Source of the DNA: Lytechinus variegatus
Taxonomy: Eukaryota; Echinodermata; Echinoidea; Temnopleuroida; Toxopneustidae
Direction of reading: 5' to 3'
DNA: 64,000 bases
Assembly: GCF_018143015.1 (NCBI RefSeq)
Contig: NC_054756.1
Location: forward strand, 14,020,902 to 14,084,901
The notes under the pieces: generated by a model
The model's database searches: none
The model's input: only the letters and a program-made list of their open reading frames with translations
Told to the model about the DNA's origin: nothing
Made by a program: the position numbers and the translations under genes
Shown here: positions 62,301 through 64,000 of the stretch, one piece after another
Numbering within the stretch: position 1 is the first letter of the stretch
Layout of the letters: every line of letters starts with the position of its first letter

Positions 62301-62460
62301 TTTAACATAGTTGGGCAAAAAAATGCCCAACTTTTAACCAACCTGGGCAACATACAGTCCACACAACTATTGGTTGAAATCTGTCTAATTGGGTAATAAA
62401 ACTCATAATTGGGTGAAAAATTTGCTCAATTCGATAATAATTGCCCAGAGTATATATATA
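62300..62460. mobile_element. Second GTTGGGCAA MITE fragment with (TA)n
   Basis: AGTTGGGCAAAAAAATGCCC is a hairpin, followed by AACCTGGGCAACA, AATTGGGT repeats and TTGCTCAATTCGATAATAAT. It shares motifs with the element at 60902 and ends in (TA)n at 62452. Confidence 0.5.
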
Positions 62461-62466
62461 TATATA

Positions 62467-63426
62467 CAGTGCGTATCAAAAAAAGTTTACACTGAGAAAA
62501 AATCCTGTAAAATTATACAATTGTAATATTCTGAAGGTTTTTCCACATTTTAACATTGGTACAGATCCATTTAAGCAAATGACGATATAACTGTCGAAAA
62601 ATATTTCCGCTTGAGTGCGCACCACTTACTTTTGAAAATATAGTGAAAAATGATTTGCGCAGAACTTTGAAATAGTTATGCAAATAAAAGTAGACTTTAA
62701 TCATGAAGAACATGTGGAATGTCGCTAGTAAAATTGATTTGAAGATATCTTTTACCTTTTTTTTTTACTTGTTTTCTTGCCCAAAACAATTCGAAGAGTG
62801 CATTGCGCCCCACCACACTCCCCCACACACCGAGGCCATCGTGACGATATTTGCTTTACACCGAGCTGGGATTTACATGAAATGGCTTTGGCTTGATTTT
62901 TATTTTGTTAATCATTGTCAAGCTTGGGAAAAGTGTGGAGAAACAAGTACTGTATTAAATGAAAATTGAAATGTAAACTCACTTTAAATAATAAAATCTT
63001 AGTATAAAATTGTTAGAGATGTCTGATATAAACTTTTGTTCAGATTCAGCTACGTCCTCAGATCCAGCTGGCACAAAAAGGGTGAAGGTTGTGCTTACTA
63101 AGTGTTGAAATTTCAATTTGGGTGGCAAAATTGTTACAAACTGCTCGAAAGTATCCGTTTTATTTCAATTGACTAAAAGTGCAAGGGAACAGTATGACAA
63201 ATATTTCGCAGGGTTTCCCCTTGACACAGTGTGAAAACAAGCATTTCTGCGACCTTTTCCAAAAATGGACAGTGCTCACTCAAGTGTAACATTCTGTCAA
63301 AACTTTTACATGCATTGGGTAGATAAGACCCAAACCCAAGATGATAAGTGAAAAAATACTTACATGTTGTATATTTTTTAATTCCCAGGGCTTTTTCAAA
63401 GTGTAATCTTTTTTTGTTACGCACTG
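62467..63426. mobile_element. Tc1/mariner-like MITE (960 bp)
   Basis: The ends CAGTGCGTATCAAAAAAAGT and CTTTTTTTGTTACGCACTG are inverted over about 28 bases, each flanked by TA (62465-62466, 63427-63428). The interior has no transposase. The same end type, CAGTGCGTACCAG, is seen at 34692. Confidence 0.8.
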
Positions 63427-63432
63427 TATATA

Positions 63433-64000
63433 CAGTTGAGGCCAAAAGTTTACATACACCCATGGAATTTAGTGAAATTTGTTCGCTTTCCAAACATTGC
63501 AAAATTTACTATATCTTCAGAAATATAAATACTACCATGACGAATTAGGTATCAAATCGAAGAGCATTTTAAGCTCTTTCACATTATTGGGATGCCATTT
63601 GGATTATACTATATTTCAGGTGGAATTTTCTTTGAATAAAAAAGTGATATTCGTGCAAAATGTATTCTATTGTTTGCTATTATATTTTCAAACATCGTTT
63701 CATAGAAATATAAAAATGTCAAATTTATGATATATATTATACTTTTTATCATGATATATGTCACCACTGAACAAAAAGTGTAACAAAAAATGATTGTGTT
63801 TAGAAGTAAGTAGCACAAATATGAAATGTTTTTGTCAAGTTTTTATTCTCAATTTGTATAAAATATGTAGATTTTGGGAAAAAAATTGACACCTAAATAT
63901 TTTTCAGCACCTGATGACAAAGCAATGTGATGAAAAGGCATGGCATACTCATTTGTTTGATATCAAATTCGTCATGATAGGACAACTATTTTATAAGATA
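63433..64000 (+). mobile_element. Tc1-type transposon, left end (runs off the window)
   Basis: Immediately after TA, CAGTTGAGGCCAAAAGTTTA then CATACACC matches the style of Tc1 elements of the Sleeping Beauty group. No transposase frame is visible in the 568 bases present. It lies five bases from the preceding element in a TATATA tract, so two TA-targeting elements sit side by side. Confidence 0.65.

Noticed and set aside
61549..64000. Search for the protease exon with the catalytic Ser
   Set aside because: No stretch encoding a GTSMA-type motif with flanking splice sites was seen; the exon probably lies beyond the window.

Overview
The window is animal (metazoan) nuclear DNA: AT-rich, with intron-split genes bounded by GT/AG splice sites, tRNA-derived SINEs, a non-LTR retrotransposon and very many short inverted-repeat transposons (MITEs). 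The bHLH exon and the proteinase K-like secreted protease, together with the marine-invertebrate style of the MITEs (TTAA-flanked foldbacks, CAGTGGCGTA ends, GGGGCC ends, long G-run ends), suggest a marine deuterostome, most likely a sea urchin or other echinoderm. That placement is inference; no single sequence proves it.

Layout. 1-2900: MITEs and one SINE. 2906-3475 (minus): first coding exon of a TCF21/musculin-type bHLH factor, ending at a splice donor. 4350-13800: repeats only, including several TTAA foldbacks, a SINE and a small palindrome-rich insert with an 11-bp flanking duplication. 13833-19650 (plus): a candidate five-exon gene of unknown function with a SAM-like start and one frame break. 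18595-29400: MITEs and foldbacks, some nested, plus a 209-bp tandem duplication. 30707-31554 (minus): a single large exon of a leucine-rich-repeat protein. 34700-49150: fragments and one long but dead copy of an L1/Tx1-like LINE (5' repeats, endonuclease, a 1.3-kb foreign insertion, reverse transcriptase with YAGD instead of YADD, CCHC tail). Its 3' part and 1.3 kb of flank are duplicated head-to-tail as a 3.44-kb unit. 52550-61548 (plus): a clearly readable secreted subtilase gene (proteinase K type): noncoding first exon, signal peptide, I9 propeptide, and the catalytic Asp and His and the oxyanion Asn. The exon with the catalytic Ser was not found before the window end. 62467-64000: a Tc1/mariner-like MITE followed by the start of a Tc1-type element that leaves the window.

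The three recognised host genes (transcription factor, LRR protein, protease) have no evident functional link. I see no new multi-gene system. The observations most worth a second look are the LINE's association with (TG)n at both ends, the 3.44-kb tandem duplication, the 10.7-kb palindrome insert with its target duplication, the hAT-like element carrying a tandem CGCTTCGCGCTCGC array, and the repeated AAAAGATCTTGC palindromes just upstream of the protease promoter.
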